From contig NC_134700.1 of the NCBI RefSeq assembly GCF_043290135.1, positions 77,479,000 through 77,542,999 of the forward strand: DNA of 64,000 bases. Direction: 5' to 3'. This DNA is from Rhipicephalus microplus. Its lineage: Eukaryota > Arthropoda > Arachnida > Ixodida > Ixodidae. Below are positions 1 to 12,701 of the stretch, one piece after another. Below the pieces are notes generated by a model. It was not told where the DNA came from. It searched no databases and worked only from the letters and a program-made list of their open reading frames with translations. The translations under genes were made by a program, and so were the position numbers. Every line of letters begins with the position of its first letter. Position 1 is the stretch's first letter.

Positions 1-52
1 AGCTTATCGAAAATTTCGAAGTATTCGAAATGAACAAATAAATGTATATGAA

Positions 53-577
53 CCCTTTCAGACGCCAACTGTTAAGAATGTCTGTAAATGTGTCAAATCA
101 CTGCAACGTTACTTCAAGGTACTCAATATTCTATTGCAACAAAAATAACAAGATAATTGTAGAATATATGTGTGTCATAGTAACTCATTCTAATTTGGTT
201 CAATTAGATATCTCTTTATTCTGAAGTCAATGATACTTACTTTTGGCATAAGGCATAAGTAGAATCTAATTTCAGGCTAGAAATGTAGTGCAAATTTATT
301 TTTGGTTATGTCAGTTGTGAGCAAGCAAAATTTCTGCTTTTAACATTGCTTGCAGGAAACGGCACATCGCTAGATTCGTCAAACGTAGTAGCGACTTCGG
401 AAAAGTGATCATATGTATCAGTGCACTGCAAAATGAGGTTAAATGAAGACAACTTATTCAGGCAGGAGGTTCAATTTATCTAATGTATGATATATCTTGC
501 TCTTTCTTAGCCTCTACTTGATGCCAATGACAAAAACGAATGGTGTACACAAGTGTGTACATAGCGTCTGGAAAGGG
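53..577. mobile_element. piggyBac-like MITE (non-autonomous)
   Basis: The left end reads CCCTTTCAGACGC. The right end is its inverse complement with one extra base (GCGTCTGGAAAGGG), followed directly by TTAA at 578-581. A short inverted repeat starting CCC next to TTAA is the piggyBac signature. The left flanking tetramer (49-52) is TGAA, so that target duplicate has decayed or the assignment is imperfect. Inside the right end is a perfect inverted repeat, TGTACACA-AG-TGTGTACA (544-561). There is no transposase frame, so this would be a deletion derivative moved in trans. Confidence 0.5.
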
Positions 578-3431
578 TTAATTTGCATCTAACCGCTGTA
601 AAGATGGTTTCATTGCAGTGAACAGTTGATAAGCCGTGAGAACACCTCTCTAGAGGGAATTCGCACTGCCGCGAAGCCCCACTTCCAAGATTAAATTAAC
701 ATATGTATAAAAACTTGGCCTACTGGCTTATATGCTGGAAGTATAGTAAGTTTATAAGCTTGATATATTTTACAGGTTATGCCTTATGTTCTACGGAAAG
801 TCAAATCCTACTACTATTTAAAGTAGCCTCCACTTCCTTTGAACCAAAACAGAATGACATTTGCACACGCCTTGTTTCAATTTTTAAAAGGTATTAAGCG
901 GAATAGTACTTACTTGCGCTCTAATCTTTATCATCTGACTCTAATTGGAAAGCGAATTTTTCGTTGCGCAGTTGCTATAGCAGGGCAGCTGGGCCGCATG
1001 CGCAGGAGCCTTGAAAAGGAGCAACTTGATTCACAGGTGACAGTTTCAAGACTCCTTTATAGGAGTGAACTAGAGGTTTGAAAACAAAAAAGAGATGGGT
1101 AGAATAGGAAGAAGAAAAGATAGGAGCCGGCCTCGCGAAGGCTACCGTGAGAATGATGTGGGCGAAACCCCCTTCGCTCCCATTGGTTTTGTGTTGGAGG
1201 CCTTTCTCTCGACCCATAAAATTGGGTGGCGAAGATGAACTCCTTTGACGGCGACTTGTACAACGGGAAAGCAGGATGAGCCCTTCGGAATTCTTACCAA
1301 ATACGTCACGACAAATACGCTTATTTTTCTTGGTAATATGCGACATATACTATTTGAATTCAATTTAAAAAGTATCCGACTGACATCTCTATTTGCTTTG
1401 AACCGAAAATTCACCATTCACACAAGCTTAGTGTTAATATAGTGACTAACTTCTTCAATTTCAGCTACTTTCATAGCTATCTTGCTTCACCTATAAAGCT
1501 TTGCTGCACTTTGTGCGTAGTCTGAACTTGTTCCATCAAAAACAATATAATCAGTTGTGGCGTTATCAAGGAAGAGTCAGGACTTCATAGCATAATTAAT
1601 GAAGTGGGCTGCAGCTACATTGTGACGCAAGAAATGTGAAGCAATGTATAAAAGTACATCAGCATTCAAGAGCTCATTTTTACTGAAATCGTAGCATCTG
1701 AGTCGTTGGTTCCGAGCACAATATCTGCATTGTCTAAAAGTAACTATCTCAGATATATAAAAATAAACAAATAATCAAAAGCTTCGATATTTGTTGGAAT
1801 TGTACCCATGACTTCTTAGGGAAAGCAGATGTTCTGCCGCACAGCCACAGCTGTGCTTGAAACTTTTTCAGAAAGAGAATTCTTTAGGAATGTCATGCAG
1901 TGTGAGGCATAATTACGAAGATCACAGACCTAATTAATCATGATTATCAGCAACATTGATTAAGTGTGCCACCAAACAGGTGCATGTGCTGCCTTATGGA
2001 CATGTAGTGGGTACTTTGCCAATTCTCCAAATGGAGATTCATAGCAAAGAGGGTACTTCACAACAGTACATGACATGAAGTAAGGAGTTCTCGGATAGCT
2101 TGAAACAGCCTAATGCTGTTCCTTTCCTTTCACCGCTACTGAGGTGTCCAACAAGAAGCAAGTCAGGCTAGCCAATACAAGGAATGCCTCTGCCTTTTGA
2201 AGCAAGGTGCAGCTTCAGCATAACTTCTTGTAATTCCCTTTGATGTTGCTGTGGCTGGCTGATAAACTGAGATTTCTTTTGTAGTTAGAGGATCCCCTTT
2301 CAGAGTGCACTTCTTAGGCACCCATTCTTCTAATCGGCGTCATGCCTTGTTTGGCCCTCGCCATATCCCTATCTCACATGCGACACAACTTTTTTTTTTT
2401 CCAAGGCCACGTTGATTCCTTTATGGGTGTCGCTCGGTTTTCATAAGCGGCAACAGCATCGACATTTCTGTGCATGCATTGTCACGTAGTCGTGGCATTG
2501 ACGAAAAGTGTAGTTGACATGTAAAAGAAAATAAAAGAAGTCAGACTACAAGCAATACACATTGTAGACTGATAGCGGGGGACATAGCGTCAACTAGCGA
2601 TAATCTGATTTTTGGCAGAACACGTCGCCTTCAACACAGTAGCTACCAAACTTTCCAAGATTATCAATCGTGCATATAGTATCCTATGAATGGTGAGAGA
2701 ACATATAGCATCGTATGAATGGTCAATGCCCTATTGCGATATTCGTGTCGTTCCCTCTTCGTTTTCAATGCTGTGCGCGTGTGGATGGTTTCACTGCGAA
2801 TGCATGCGGGATGTGGCCCCCAATGACATGCAGCTCAGGTTTTTTTTTTTTTTTTCTTTTTAAATGCAGACAGCCGGGTCGTCACTACCAAGGTGATGTC
2901 AGATTAAGTTCTGATGGAAACTCTCCGAGACTACGGTGACAACAATACGGATCTTTGAAATCCACGCATCACGCGCTTCGATCTTGCGCCGTGCCGCGTA
3001 TTCATGGGACCGTAGCCTTCGTGATTAGCCAATTAACTCTCGAAACAACGCAAGAGCGTTTGCAGTGCAGTTGAATGAATGTGACAGTAACAAATTCTAA
3101 TGTTACATAAAGTAAGACTGGGAGCCAACTCTTTTGAATCTGATAACGCTAGTGTAAGCAAAAGCAAATACGGCCCCTCCAGGGAGAAGTGCTCTTCTCA
3201 CACAGTCTCTTCACATTGAAAGTGCAGCGATACGTTCCGACATAGCGTGTGTGCCAGCAATCGCGACTGCGCCCCTGAAATCAAAGTTCACCCTTGCACC
3301 CAGAGTGACCCCCCCACCTAGCCCCTCCCCCCTCCCCCGTGCGAATTATTTGGGTGGTTTTTATTCTGTTTTAGAATTCGACAGCAGTTCTAACACGTGG
3401 GCTATGTTATCGTATGCGCTACGATAGAAAT
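578..3431. other. Non-coding stretch, nothing recognised
   Basis: Only short ORFs without recognisable domains occur here. Visible low-complexity features are T-runs near 2391-2402 and 2839-2854 and a C-rich tract near 3308-3340. I see no RNA gene and no clear terminal inverted repeats. Bases 1-52 are likewise unassigned. Confidence 0.5.
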
Positions 3432-3590
3432 GATAGAAATGGGCCGGCTCATTCGATCTTTATTTCAGCAGCACTCGCGCGCTTCTACCCCGCTCGTAAA
3501 AGTTACCGCACGATAGAAATGGGTTGGCTCATTTGATCACTGCTTCAGCAGCGGTCGCGCTTTTTCCCTCTCGTAAAGTTACCGTGCGTG
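3432..3590. repeat. Two-copy tandem repeat, about 80 bp unit
   Basis: Unit 1 starts at 3432 and unit 2 at 3512. Both run from GATAGAAATGGG through a TTCAGCAGC motif and a cgcgc/tcgcgc stretch to CTCGTAAA(A)GTTACCG. The second copy has several substitutions and small deletions. A partial ATAGAAAT precedes the first unit. No coding content. Confidence 0.75.
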
Positions 3591-4261
3591 GGGGAATGTA
3601 ATAGAATTAGATTTGTCACGGAACATGGCGGTGACAGCAAAATCCCGCCAGGAGTGTCCATATAATTGCTATCGCAATAATAACACAGGTTTTCCCGGCT
3701 AAATAAGTTTTAGGTTAGCCCTGCCTTCAGTTACACTTTTGTTTAATTTGTACATTAATTTTTCGTATTTTCGTACCAAACCAGGATATAAAAAATCTTT
3801 TTATAACAAATTTTTTGAGAATCAATTTCATTATATCTAGGTTTACTTTATCTAGGATAATCACAAAGCTTCTCAAGCACTGCCACACAGTCTTTATAGA
3901 GCATGGCCAACAGTATTTGTGCTTGAAACTCAAATACATTAAAATAAACACATGAGGCAATATCAGCCAGGTTTCTTGAAACAAGCTTCATCAATCGATT
4001 AGGACTGTACAGTTTGCGCAGGTGAAACAGAAGCTCATCAGCACCACTGGGATGATCCAGGATAATTGTACCAGTTTCTTTTTTTTTTTTTTTTGCAAGC
4101 AAGAGCGATATAAGCAACAGAAGAGCTTCGTCTGTTAACAGTGGTAAATGAGTATCCTAAGCAAAGGCTGAATCGGAGCTCATGCACCTCAGATTGTTGA
4201 GGTACATGCTGCCAAAGTACCAGGCAGGCACAGCTACTGAGAACACCCAGAAGTACATGCC
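3591..4261. other. Non-coding stretch left of LINE-C
   Basis: There is no supported gene. It holds a T-run at about 4078-4094 and AT-rich sequence. It ends at the left target-site duplicate of the LINE-C insertion (4262-4274). Confidence 0.5.
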
Positions 4262-4377
4262 AAATATGCAGTTACAGGTTAGGTTAGGTTAATTTGGTTT
4301 TTATGGCGCAAAAGCAGCTAAGGCTATGCTGCGCCAGACACAAGACTTTCAGGAATGGACACTGAAAAGATGAGATT

Positions 4378-7300
4378 TTAAAGCTTATTTAACAGATTAC
4401 ATTCTTCCAGAAAGTTTAGCAAGTCAGGCAGAGGTACTAGAGGGTCATCTGTTAGGAACAAAGCAGAGTGTAAAGGTACGTGTTGTTTGTATAGCTTGCT
4501 GAAATGTTTTTGTCTCTGTGTTTCAATGGTAGGACATGTGATTAGGATGTGCATAAGTGTTAACTCTTCTTGGCATTTTTCACATGTTGGTTGTTCTTCC
4601 TTTGCGAGTAAGAAGTTGTGTGTCAAGTGTGTGTGTCCAATGCGAAGTCGGCATAATACAACTTCAATAAACCGTTGCTGGTGACGGCAGGTCTTCCATA
4701 CCCTGAGTGTGGGTTTCACCAGGTGGAGCTTATTGTTCGTGCAGGTGTCCCTTTGATTTTGCCATTTTGCTAGTAGAGCCAGGCGAATTGTTCTTTGAAT
4801 ATCTTTAAGGGGAATTTTCACTTTTGTTACTGTTTTATGGGCTGCCTGGGAAGCATACTTATCTGCTTTTTCGTTTCCGAGTATCCCAAAATGACTTGGG
4901 ACCCAGCAGAAACGAATGAAGACTGCCTGGCTGTTTAAGTATACCATGTTTAAAATGTCGCCCACTATTGGCTCACATTCGGATTTTATATGTAGTGCTT
5001 TTAGAGTGCTTAGTGAGTCAGTGTATATGATTGCTTTCTTGTATTTTTTCTGCGATGATTTTTCGAACTGCTTCACTCAGGGCATAAGCTTCAGCTGAAA
5101 AAATGGATGAACTATGAGGTACTTTCACAGAAATTGCGCTTTTCGTCGTCACAATCCCAATACCCACGCGGTTTTGCGTTTTTGAGCCATCTGTGTAAAA
5201 TTCTTCGTAACCACTATATTCGTGCTGAAGTGTATAAAATTCTTGGATTATGTGTTGTGGTGGGGTGCTTTTTTTGTTAAAACGGCTTAGTGAAAATTCG
5301 CATAGCTGCAACAGGTCAACCATGGCGGCAGTCTTGGTGGTTTAATAGCGACATCTAGTGATCCATCAGGAATGGTATAAAAGCAGCAGTATTCCTCGAA
5401 ACGTAGAACAAGTGGTTTGATTAGGTTCGGTTTGTTGAGGTAGTGTAAGTGTGAGTCACATTTTGCGGCAATGTCGTAGCAGATGTGTTCAGGTGACGAC
5501 CTTATTCTTAAAACTTATGACAAGGTTAGTAATGCTCTTTGATCACATAGAGGGGGCTCATTGAATTCTACGCATAGACTTTGCACAGATGATGTTCTGT
5601 AAGCACCACTGGACAGACGGAGACCGAGGTTGTGTATAGGGTCAGGACGGCGAATGTATCTTTCGCGCCGAGTCGTAGACTACGCATCCGTAGTCTAAAA
5701 TGCTGCGTACAAGAGATCGGTAAATACATATAAGGCAGAGTTGATCGGAACCCCAGTGCTTATGGGAGAGTACTTTGAGCACGTTGAGTGCTCTGTTTGC
5801 CTTAGTTTTCAGTGCGTTTATGTGTGGCAGAAAGTTTAGTTTTCGGTCGGATGTGATTCCTAGAAATTTGTGTTCTTATTTTACCGGCATGTTGATGTTG
5901 TATAGTTTGAGCGTGGGTTCAGGGAACAATCCCCTCTTTTGCGTAAAGAGAACAGCCGTGGTTTTTTGGGCTGAAAAGTGGAAACCATTTTGGTCGGCCC
6001 ATTTCATAAGCCGATTCATTGTAATTTGGAGTTTCCTTTTGCAGGATGATAGGCTGGAGGCTCGGCATGCAATTTGGAGATCGTCAACATAAATGGAGTG
6101 CATGACTGTACAGGGTATAGCCCTGTTGATGGAGTTCATTTTCACTATAAACAGGGTGGTGCTCAAAACGCAGCCCTGTGGTACACCATTTTCTTGGACA
6201 AATATTCGTGATAGTACCGTACCCAAACGTACTTGAAAAGTTCTATTCGATAAAAAATCGTGTAAGGAGTTCAGCATTTTTCCGCGAATCCCTAAGTTAG
6301 CTAGATCTCCGAGAATTCCGTATCTCCAAGTTGTGTTATATGCTTTGTCTAAGTCAAAAAAGACGGAGAGACAGAACTGTTTGTGTAGAAATGCTTGTCG
6401 TATTTCTTGTTCCAGCCTAACAATGTGATCAGTGGTGGAACAGCCCTTTTTGTATCTGTACTGGTGTGCGTCTATTAGGTGCTCCTATTCCAGAGTGAAG
6501 GTAAGTCTAATATTTATAATGCTTTCGTAAGTTTTTGAAAGGCAACTTCTTAATGCAATGGGCCTGTAGCTACTTGGGGTTGTTGGGGGTTTACCAGGTT
6601 TTAGGAATGGTATAACTATGGCTTTTTTCCAATCTTCAGGCATTATGCCAGAGTCCCATATGTTGTTGAAGAATTGCAGAAATGCCTTCGCGGATGCTTG
6701 GGATAGGTGTGCCAACATTGCGTAGTGTATCTGGTCAGACCCTGTTGCCATTTTTTTACCGGCAGAAAGTACCCTGTTTAATTCGTGCAGCGTAAGCGGA
6801 AGGTTATAACTTTTATTTGAGGTACTGGTAGTAGGCAATCTTTGTCTTTCTGCATTTTCTTTATATTTCAGGAACGTATTGGTGTAATTTGCTGAGCATG
6901 ATACCTTATAAAAGTGTTCTCCTAATAGGTTGGCCTGGTCTTCTAGTGTTGATTGTGTGTCTGGACTTGTAAGCAGTGGTATTGTGTAGAAAGAGTACTC
7001 TCCCTTGAACTTCCTCACCTGGTCCCAGATGTGTTTAGATGTGACTGAACTGTTAATTGATGATATGTATTTTTGCCATGAATCCTTTTCTGTCTGTCTT
7101 CAAATAAATCGGGCTCTGGCTTTTGCCTGTTTGAAGTTGATGAGGTTGGTGTAGGTGGTGTAAGGCCTGGGGAAATAATTCCCCAGGCCTTATTTTGTTG
7201 TTTTTTGGCATCAGTACACTCGTTTGTCCACCAAGGGTTGAGTTTCTTGCGTACGATGCCGGATGATTGCGGTATTGCCTTTTCTGCTGCTAAGATTAAA

Positions 7301-8094
7301 ACTTTGACGAACTCTTCGTTTAGTTCCTCAACAGAAAGCTCTGATGAGAAAACTTCATCGAGCTTAGCGTTTTCTGTGAAAACTGGCCAGTTCGCGAGCT
7401 GCAGTTTCCACCGGCGTGGCCTGCTTGTTAAAGTTGGGTAGGATGGTATGAGTTTTATGATGCCGGGTTGATGATCACTACCATAAGACGTGTTGACGAC
7501 GTCCCATTTAAAATCGTTAAAAATACACGGTGAACACATGGCAAGATCTAAGCAACTAAATGTGCGTGAGGTTGGTGAAAAGTAGGTAAAAGCCCCGGAA
7601 TTAAGAAGGCAGATGTCATTTGATAAAATGAAATCTTCCACGGCTTGCCCTCTTGCATCAGTTTTGTCGCTACCCCAAAGGGTTGAATGAGCATTGAAAT
7701 CCCCAACTAAAATAAATGGTTTTGGCAACTGTTCCACTAGACTTTCTAGGTTTTTAGTGGTGAAAAGGGTGTGAGGTGGGATATACAGTGAGCAGATCGT
7801 GATGCTTTTGTATGATAGTATGGTGATGGCTACGGCCTCGAAAGATGTGTTTATTTGGACATCTCGCGTAGGAGTGCTGCCCTGCACGACTACGGCTACT
7901 CCTCCTGAAAGACAGTTGCATTGTTTGCGGTCCTTTCAAGCAACTTTGAAGCCTTTCAGGAAATGGCCGTGTTTTGCACCAAGATTTGTCTCTTGGAGGC
8001 AAAAGGCTACTGGTGAGAATTTATTAGTGATGTCCTTTATTTCACCTAAGTTATGAATTAAGCCTTTACAGTTCCAATGTACGATAAAAGCCAT
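4378..8094 (-). pseudogene. LINE-C ORF2: endonuclease-RT-RNase H, disrupted
   Basis: The likely start is the ATG at 8094-8092. The domains in order are as follows. An APE-type endonuclease spans about 8094-7100, with GDFNAHS and a GSDHQP motif. The RT spans about 7018-5600, with YRPIAL, FFDLDKAY, a VPQG turn and the catalytic box YVDD. RNase H spans about 5230-4800, with FYTDGS, AEAYAL, YTDSLS and GNEKADKYA. A C-terminal CxxC...HxxxxC knuckle (CEKC...HILITC) follows. Damage includes a TGA at 7938-7936, a frameshift near 7090, a TAG at 6487-6485 in the RT, a TAA at about 5876 and a frameshift near 5050. In life it would nick the target and prime reverse transcription of its own RNA. This copy cannot make one intact protein. 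Confidence 0.85.
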
Positions 8095-8206
8095 GGCGGA
8101 ATAAAGTTAAGTAAATATACTTCAGGGGATTGATCGGTATGAGTAAAAGATGATAGGTGACAATACTAAGAAATAGAAATAGAGAGAAATACGATAACCA
8201 TTATGG

Positions 8207-9365
8207 TTATCGCTTTCTTATTGTGGTTACTGGGACTTTGTCCTTGTCCTGTTTGGCACGCTAGCACTTGTCCTTCGGTGTCGATGACACCGGAGTTTTG
8301 TGGTCGATCTCCATTGCCTTGTCTGAGGCGCTGGCAGATCGAGAGTGAGGCGCTGAGAAACGGATCTCAGGCCTTGGCACTCTATTGAGTTTAGGGCCCA
8401 GGGAGACCGGAGTCTGCGGGCCCTTTGATGTGCATGGAGCAGCTGGTGCTGCTTCTTTTAAGGGGGCGGTTCGAGTCACCACAGGACCACTGGGTGTGGT
8501 AGCGGTCGACTCCTGAAGCCTTTGTGACGCTGCCCCTGACTACCTCACATCGGCGTAACTTCTGTGGAAAAGGAATGATAGCCGTTTTGGTGCTTCGCTG
8601 AATGAATTTTTCTTGACGGTCAGAGCGATCACTTCTTTTTCCTTTTCCAACATGGGCATGACCGGGAATACGCTGAGTGTTCCCCCTCACAGTTAACACA
8701 GAGGGGTGAGAATGAGCTGTTTTCTGATTTGTGGTCGTTTCCGCTGCATTTTGCGCATGTTTCTTTGCCTCTGCATGAGTGCGAGGCGTGTCCGAATCTT
8801 TGGCATTTGAAACAGCGTCTGGGGTTGGGAATGTAGGGTCTGACATTTATTTTTATGTACCCAGCCTTAAGAGAGGTGGGCATTTCACTTGTTCCAAAGG
8901 TTAGTAATACGTGTTTCGTGGGCGCTTCCTGATTATTGCGACGGATTGCTATTCTTTGGACTTTTATGACATTTTGGTCTTGGAATCCTTCGAGGAGCTC
9001 TTCGTCACTAAGGCCTAAGAAGTCTTCCTCAGAGATTACTCCCCTGCTGGTGTTTAGAGAGCAATGGACCAAAACGGTGACAGCTGTTTCTCCAATGCTG
9101 GTTAGTTAGGATAGCTAAGGCACTTGGTCTTTTTTCGGTTAGCTTCAAAAGGAGGTCACCGCTTGACGTTTTGTATGCTTTGTATGTGGGTCCTATTTTT
9201 TCTTTTAGGCACTTGGCCACCAAAAATGGGCATAGTTTTTTTAGAGGTGTGCTGTCACTGTGGATAATGTGGTACTTCGCGAAAGTAGCTTTTGTTTCTG
9301 TCGAGAAGTGATAACTTGCTTCGGGGTGGAGGCCGATCAAAGTCGGCGGATGCTTGTGAAGCCAT
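8207..9365 (-). pseudogene. LINE-C ORF1: gag-like nucleic-acid-binding protein, disrupted
   Basis: The ATG at 9365-9363 and the final TAA at 8209-8207 frame a region of about 1.15 kb just upstream of ORF2. The centre has three CCHC-type knuckles, beginning CFKCQRFGHASHSC, then CAKC..., then CVNCEGEH...C. This is the usual ORF1 layout of I-type LINEs, where the protein coats element RNA. The second knuckle has Ser where the last Cys is expected. At least three frame changes break it: between the ATG and the first conserved block, near 9060, and after the knuckles near 8650. A C-terminal basic, Ser/Pro-rich tail lies in another frame (about 8480-8260) with an extra TAG at 8261. Confidence 0.75.
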
Positions 9366-9891
9366 AGAAGTATGAATGTGTTCGGTAACAGCAGCGACCA
9401 CCCACCACGGAGCCCAACAAGGGGACGCGGTTGGACTTGTTGAACAAGTCCTCCCGACACCAGCCGTACGCTGTCACTATAACCCAATGTAATTATCCAA
9501 GGTGGGATACCTACACAAGGTTCACCCTTGCCACCATGAATATCGGAAGTCAACAGAAGTGAGGAGAGGACAGAAAAAATAAAGGTGTGAGAAAAAGACG
9601 AAGATGTGGGAGGAGAGAGACAGAAAAAGGCGACTGCCGATTTCCCCAGGATGGGTCTGCCCAGGGGTGCCGTCTACGTGAAGCCGGGGCTAAAGGCGTG
9701 TGTTGCCTCTGCCGGGGAGCCTTAAAGGTCCAATCACCCAGCGTCGGCTCAACCCCCAGGATCCCCTTTTCCCCGGACACGGCAAAGCCACGCACAGCTA
9801 GGCATGGGAGGGAGTCAAAACTCCCCCGTTAGCTCGGGTCCATGGTGTCGCTACACACCAAACGCCTACTTGTGCAGGCGCCCCTGCAGGG
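9366..9891 (-). promoter_or_regulatory. LINE-C 5' leader
   Basis: This segment lies between the element's 5' boundary (set by the TSD) and the ORF1 ATG. It has no sustained coding signal of its own. By analogy with other LINEs it should hold the internal promoter, but no specific promoter motif is asserted. Confidence 0.5.
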
Positions 9892-9904
9892 AAATATGCA
9901 ATTA

Positions 9905-12440
9905 TAGTTTAGTGTTTAAATTAACATACCTATATTTCTGTCGAGAAATGAAAACGTGCGGACCCATTTTGCATTAAGCAGTATTGATATGGTCAATAAT
10001 TTTCACATTTCTACAGTCTGTTTAGTTGTCTATGTCAATAACAGATGGGGAAGGTTTCATTGAATACCCGTGAAGATGGTGTTGAACTGAACAAAAAAAA
10101 AGCAGCTCGGGTGAGATGCACCTTCATATCAGATTAGCCAAGCTAACTCAAGTTATGATGGGTTATCATGAGCTGAATACATCAAACGTGATACGCTATG
10201 TTAGTATACCATATTATTAGTTATGAGTAAGAAGTATCAAATTGCAAAAGCAAACTTCACTTACAGGAGGTGGTGAAGTTGGAGGGCTGCTCTGCTCTAC
10301 CTTGATGTCAACGCTCGTTGCACCCTAAAAGGACATTTTTTGTTTTATTCGTGGGCGAAGTCTAGAAATAACACCACACTTTCAATCACACAAACTTAAA
10401 TAACGAATTTTCTCATGCAGTGTTTATACCCAACATGTAGCCACTGCATTTACATCAACAATACACACGTGCAGAGTACTCTACTCACAGAGAAACCCGT
10501 GCCAGTTAGTATCCTGCTTTTTCGAACAGGGTAGACAGCACACAAAACACACAATCACTAACCTAACCCCCCCTTTTTTGCTGAAAGGTACAGCATTCCT
10601 GTTGAACGTACGTCACTTTTTTCTTAGTCTGCTCTCTACCTTGACTGTTTTTTGGGTGTGCATAATAGTGCTGAGCATCACAGCATAAGAAGTTGCAATG
10701 TAGAAGTGGCAGCCTCTTTTTTTTTTTTTCTCTCCAGCTAGCTGTGATGTGTTCGTTCTGCATACTTATCAATTAGTCCCACAGCAGGCTTCACTGAAGC
10801 TTGTTCACAGAAACTTCTTCACAAAAACTCCTTGTACAGCATCGAACAAATTTGAGCATATGTAATAAAAACTGTTTACAGGCTTCATACTACCAAGGAA
10901 AGATTCTTTATGCAAGCAGCACCGACGATCATTGTTAAAGCACACAAATCGCCCAGTTGACTGCATATCACACCAATCACTAGAGAGAAGATTATAAGCA
11001 AATGCCTATTTCGTTTCTTACGTTCCTATCGTGCCACTTTCATATATGAGTGTGAATTAGAGGTTAAGAAGAGCTTTTACAGTGTTTTTATAGTGCCTAT
11101 AAATGCCTATTTTACAGGTTTGTGCCTCGATTTCTATAGGTTCCTACAAATGCTTATTTTCAAAATCGGTGCCTATATGAACTCTATTTAAACCCAAATT
11201 TTGCTTTCGAGTACAGTTGAAGACCGATATTCATGTCACCAGGCAAAATTGAGCTTTCGGAACTTTATGGTGTTCAACTTATACTCTATCTCATAAGTTC
11301 CTTTTAGCACTGTTAAGGGTATAAGGCCTCTTAGCCAATAGGAAGGCTAATTACTCTCTACACATGTATTTATCTGCATCACGTCATCTGTTCCATGTCT
11401 CCCTGACGTCTGTGCGCATGCGTAGGGAACAGGAGGTGCTTCTGTTCAGCCGAGAGACGAGGAAGAACAAATGCGAAACCATGGAGTGTCATCAGGGGAA
11501 AGTAAAGTGTTGATAAAACAAAAGATGTCTACATGGTTTTTGTTTTGTTTGTCATTTACTTCTTAAATGGCACTTCACTAAGTCAAATGAGGAATTTTAC
11601 TGAAACACTTGGAGTTATTGCATGCCCAATGAAAAGCTTTGTACCATAAGAATTTTTTAATTGGTTCACCACAAGCCGCAAAAGCATGGTGCAAAGAGGT
11701 GAGCTAGAACCTTTGCCACTCGCCTGGTCTAGACTTTGCAAGCCAAGTTCCTTTTCTGCCCTCTTCAATATCGGAGCAACTCGGAGTCTGAAGATCACAC
11801 GACACAGACGCATTAACACGTCATACGCACACAAAGTTGCATTCGCATGACATACGTATGCCAGGTCATATACGCAAGCGGTGTTGTGTTGTTTCAACGT
11901 TCTTTGTACTGTACCACCCGTTTCTATGGGATGGATCCCTCCATGCACGCACATTTAGAGAGGCTGGCATGAATCATGTATCCTTACCATAATACCAAGC
12001 GTCGCACCGCTGGAACTGCTCCAAGGGACGATGCAACAAAAACTGGTCAAGCATTGTGATTGCTAGCACCGGCATGATGTGAGAACGACGAGAACACCAA
12101 CCCAAACAAAATGTAGGCAGCTTAGTCTCACAACTCGCTCTATACGATGTTACTCAATACGAAGTTTCTTGGGGACCAGAAGTTTGTTGGAAGGATGTAT
12201 AATTTAAGGTCGCCAAGTTGTGATCTCCTACATTAAAGCGCTACGCCACTGCTTCCGGTGATTTCTCCGCCATGTCTACGCAGTGCCCGTTTATTCTAGC
12301 ATTGACAAGCTGTTTTGCCAATTTAGCGTTTGTGGCAACATAAGCATTAGATTAAGTAGACATCTGGACTAGTGCAGGTAAAGCTGGATTTCGTATGATG
12401 CACATAATTCCTTCCGGCGCTTTTACCTCTAACATTATCT
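9905..12440. other. Non-coding stretch, nothing recognised
   Basis: The short ORFs have no domains. There is a C-run at about 10567-10573 and a T-run at about 10716-10729. Diverged, irregular TGCCTAT/CCTATA-like motifs occur near 11090-11190. No RNA gene or terminal repeat pair is evident. Confidence 0.45.
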
Positions 12441-12497
12441 TTGTGGTGTTCGGAAGCCTTTGTGGTGTTCGGAAGCCTTGTGGTGTTCGGAAGTGTA
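12441..12497. repeat. 19-bp tandem repeat, three copies
   Basis: Three successive copies of a TTGTGGTGTTCGGAAGCCT-like unit occur. The first two are near-perfect and the third ends at GTTCGGAAG. This is a small minisatellite with no gene. Confidence 0.8.
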
Positions 12498-12701
12498 GTA
12501 CGTGCCTCACGCCGTTGCTTGTAGGGGGGCCTTGTGACCCTGACCCTCCTTAACCTTTCGTTCAGCGTGCGCAACACCGGCACATGAGTTTGGGCACGCT
12601 TCTTCACTCACCGCACGTTGAAAAACAAATTGCCTAATCGTTGAAGATGCACAAATGGTTTATGGCATTCCTCATACACGATGATGTTGGGCTTGGACCT
12701 A

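Larger units (their letters stand above)
4275..9891 (-). mobile_element. LINE-C: full-length I-type non-LTR retrotransposon with TSD
   Basis: On the minus strand the element carries a 5' leader, an ORF1 with CCHC knuckles, an ORF2 with endonuclease, reverse transcriptase and RNase H, and a short 3' end. It is flanked by a 13-bp direct repeat with one mismatch: AAATATGCAGTTA at 4262-4274 and AAATATGCAATTA at 9892-9904. This marks both ends as original insertion boundaries, so it is a full-length insertion of about 5.6 kb. The RNase H domain after the RT is typical of the I superfamily. The 3' terminus contains AACCT repeats, seen as (AGGTT)n on the plus strand at 4277-4291. The copy is dead: stops and frameshifts break both ORFs. 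Confidence 0.85.

Noticed and set aside
8440..8500. GGTTCGAGTC as a tRNA T-arm
   Set aside because: It lies in LINE-C ORF1, and no acceptor, D or anticodon stem can be formed around it.
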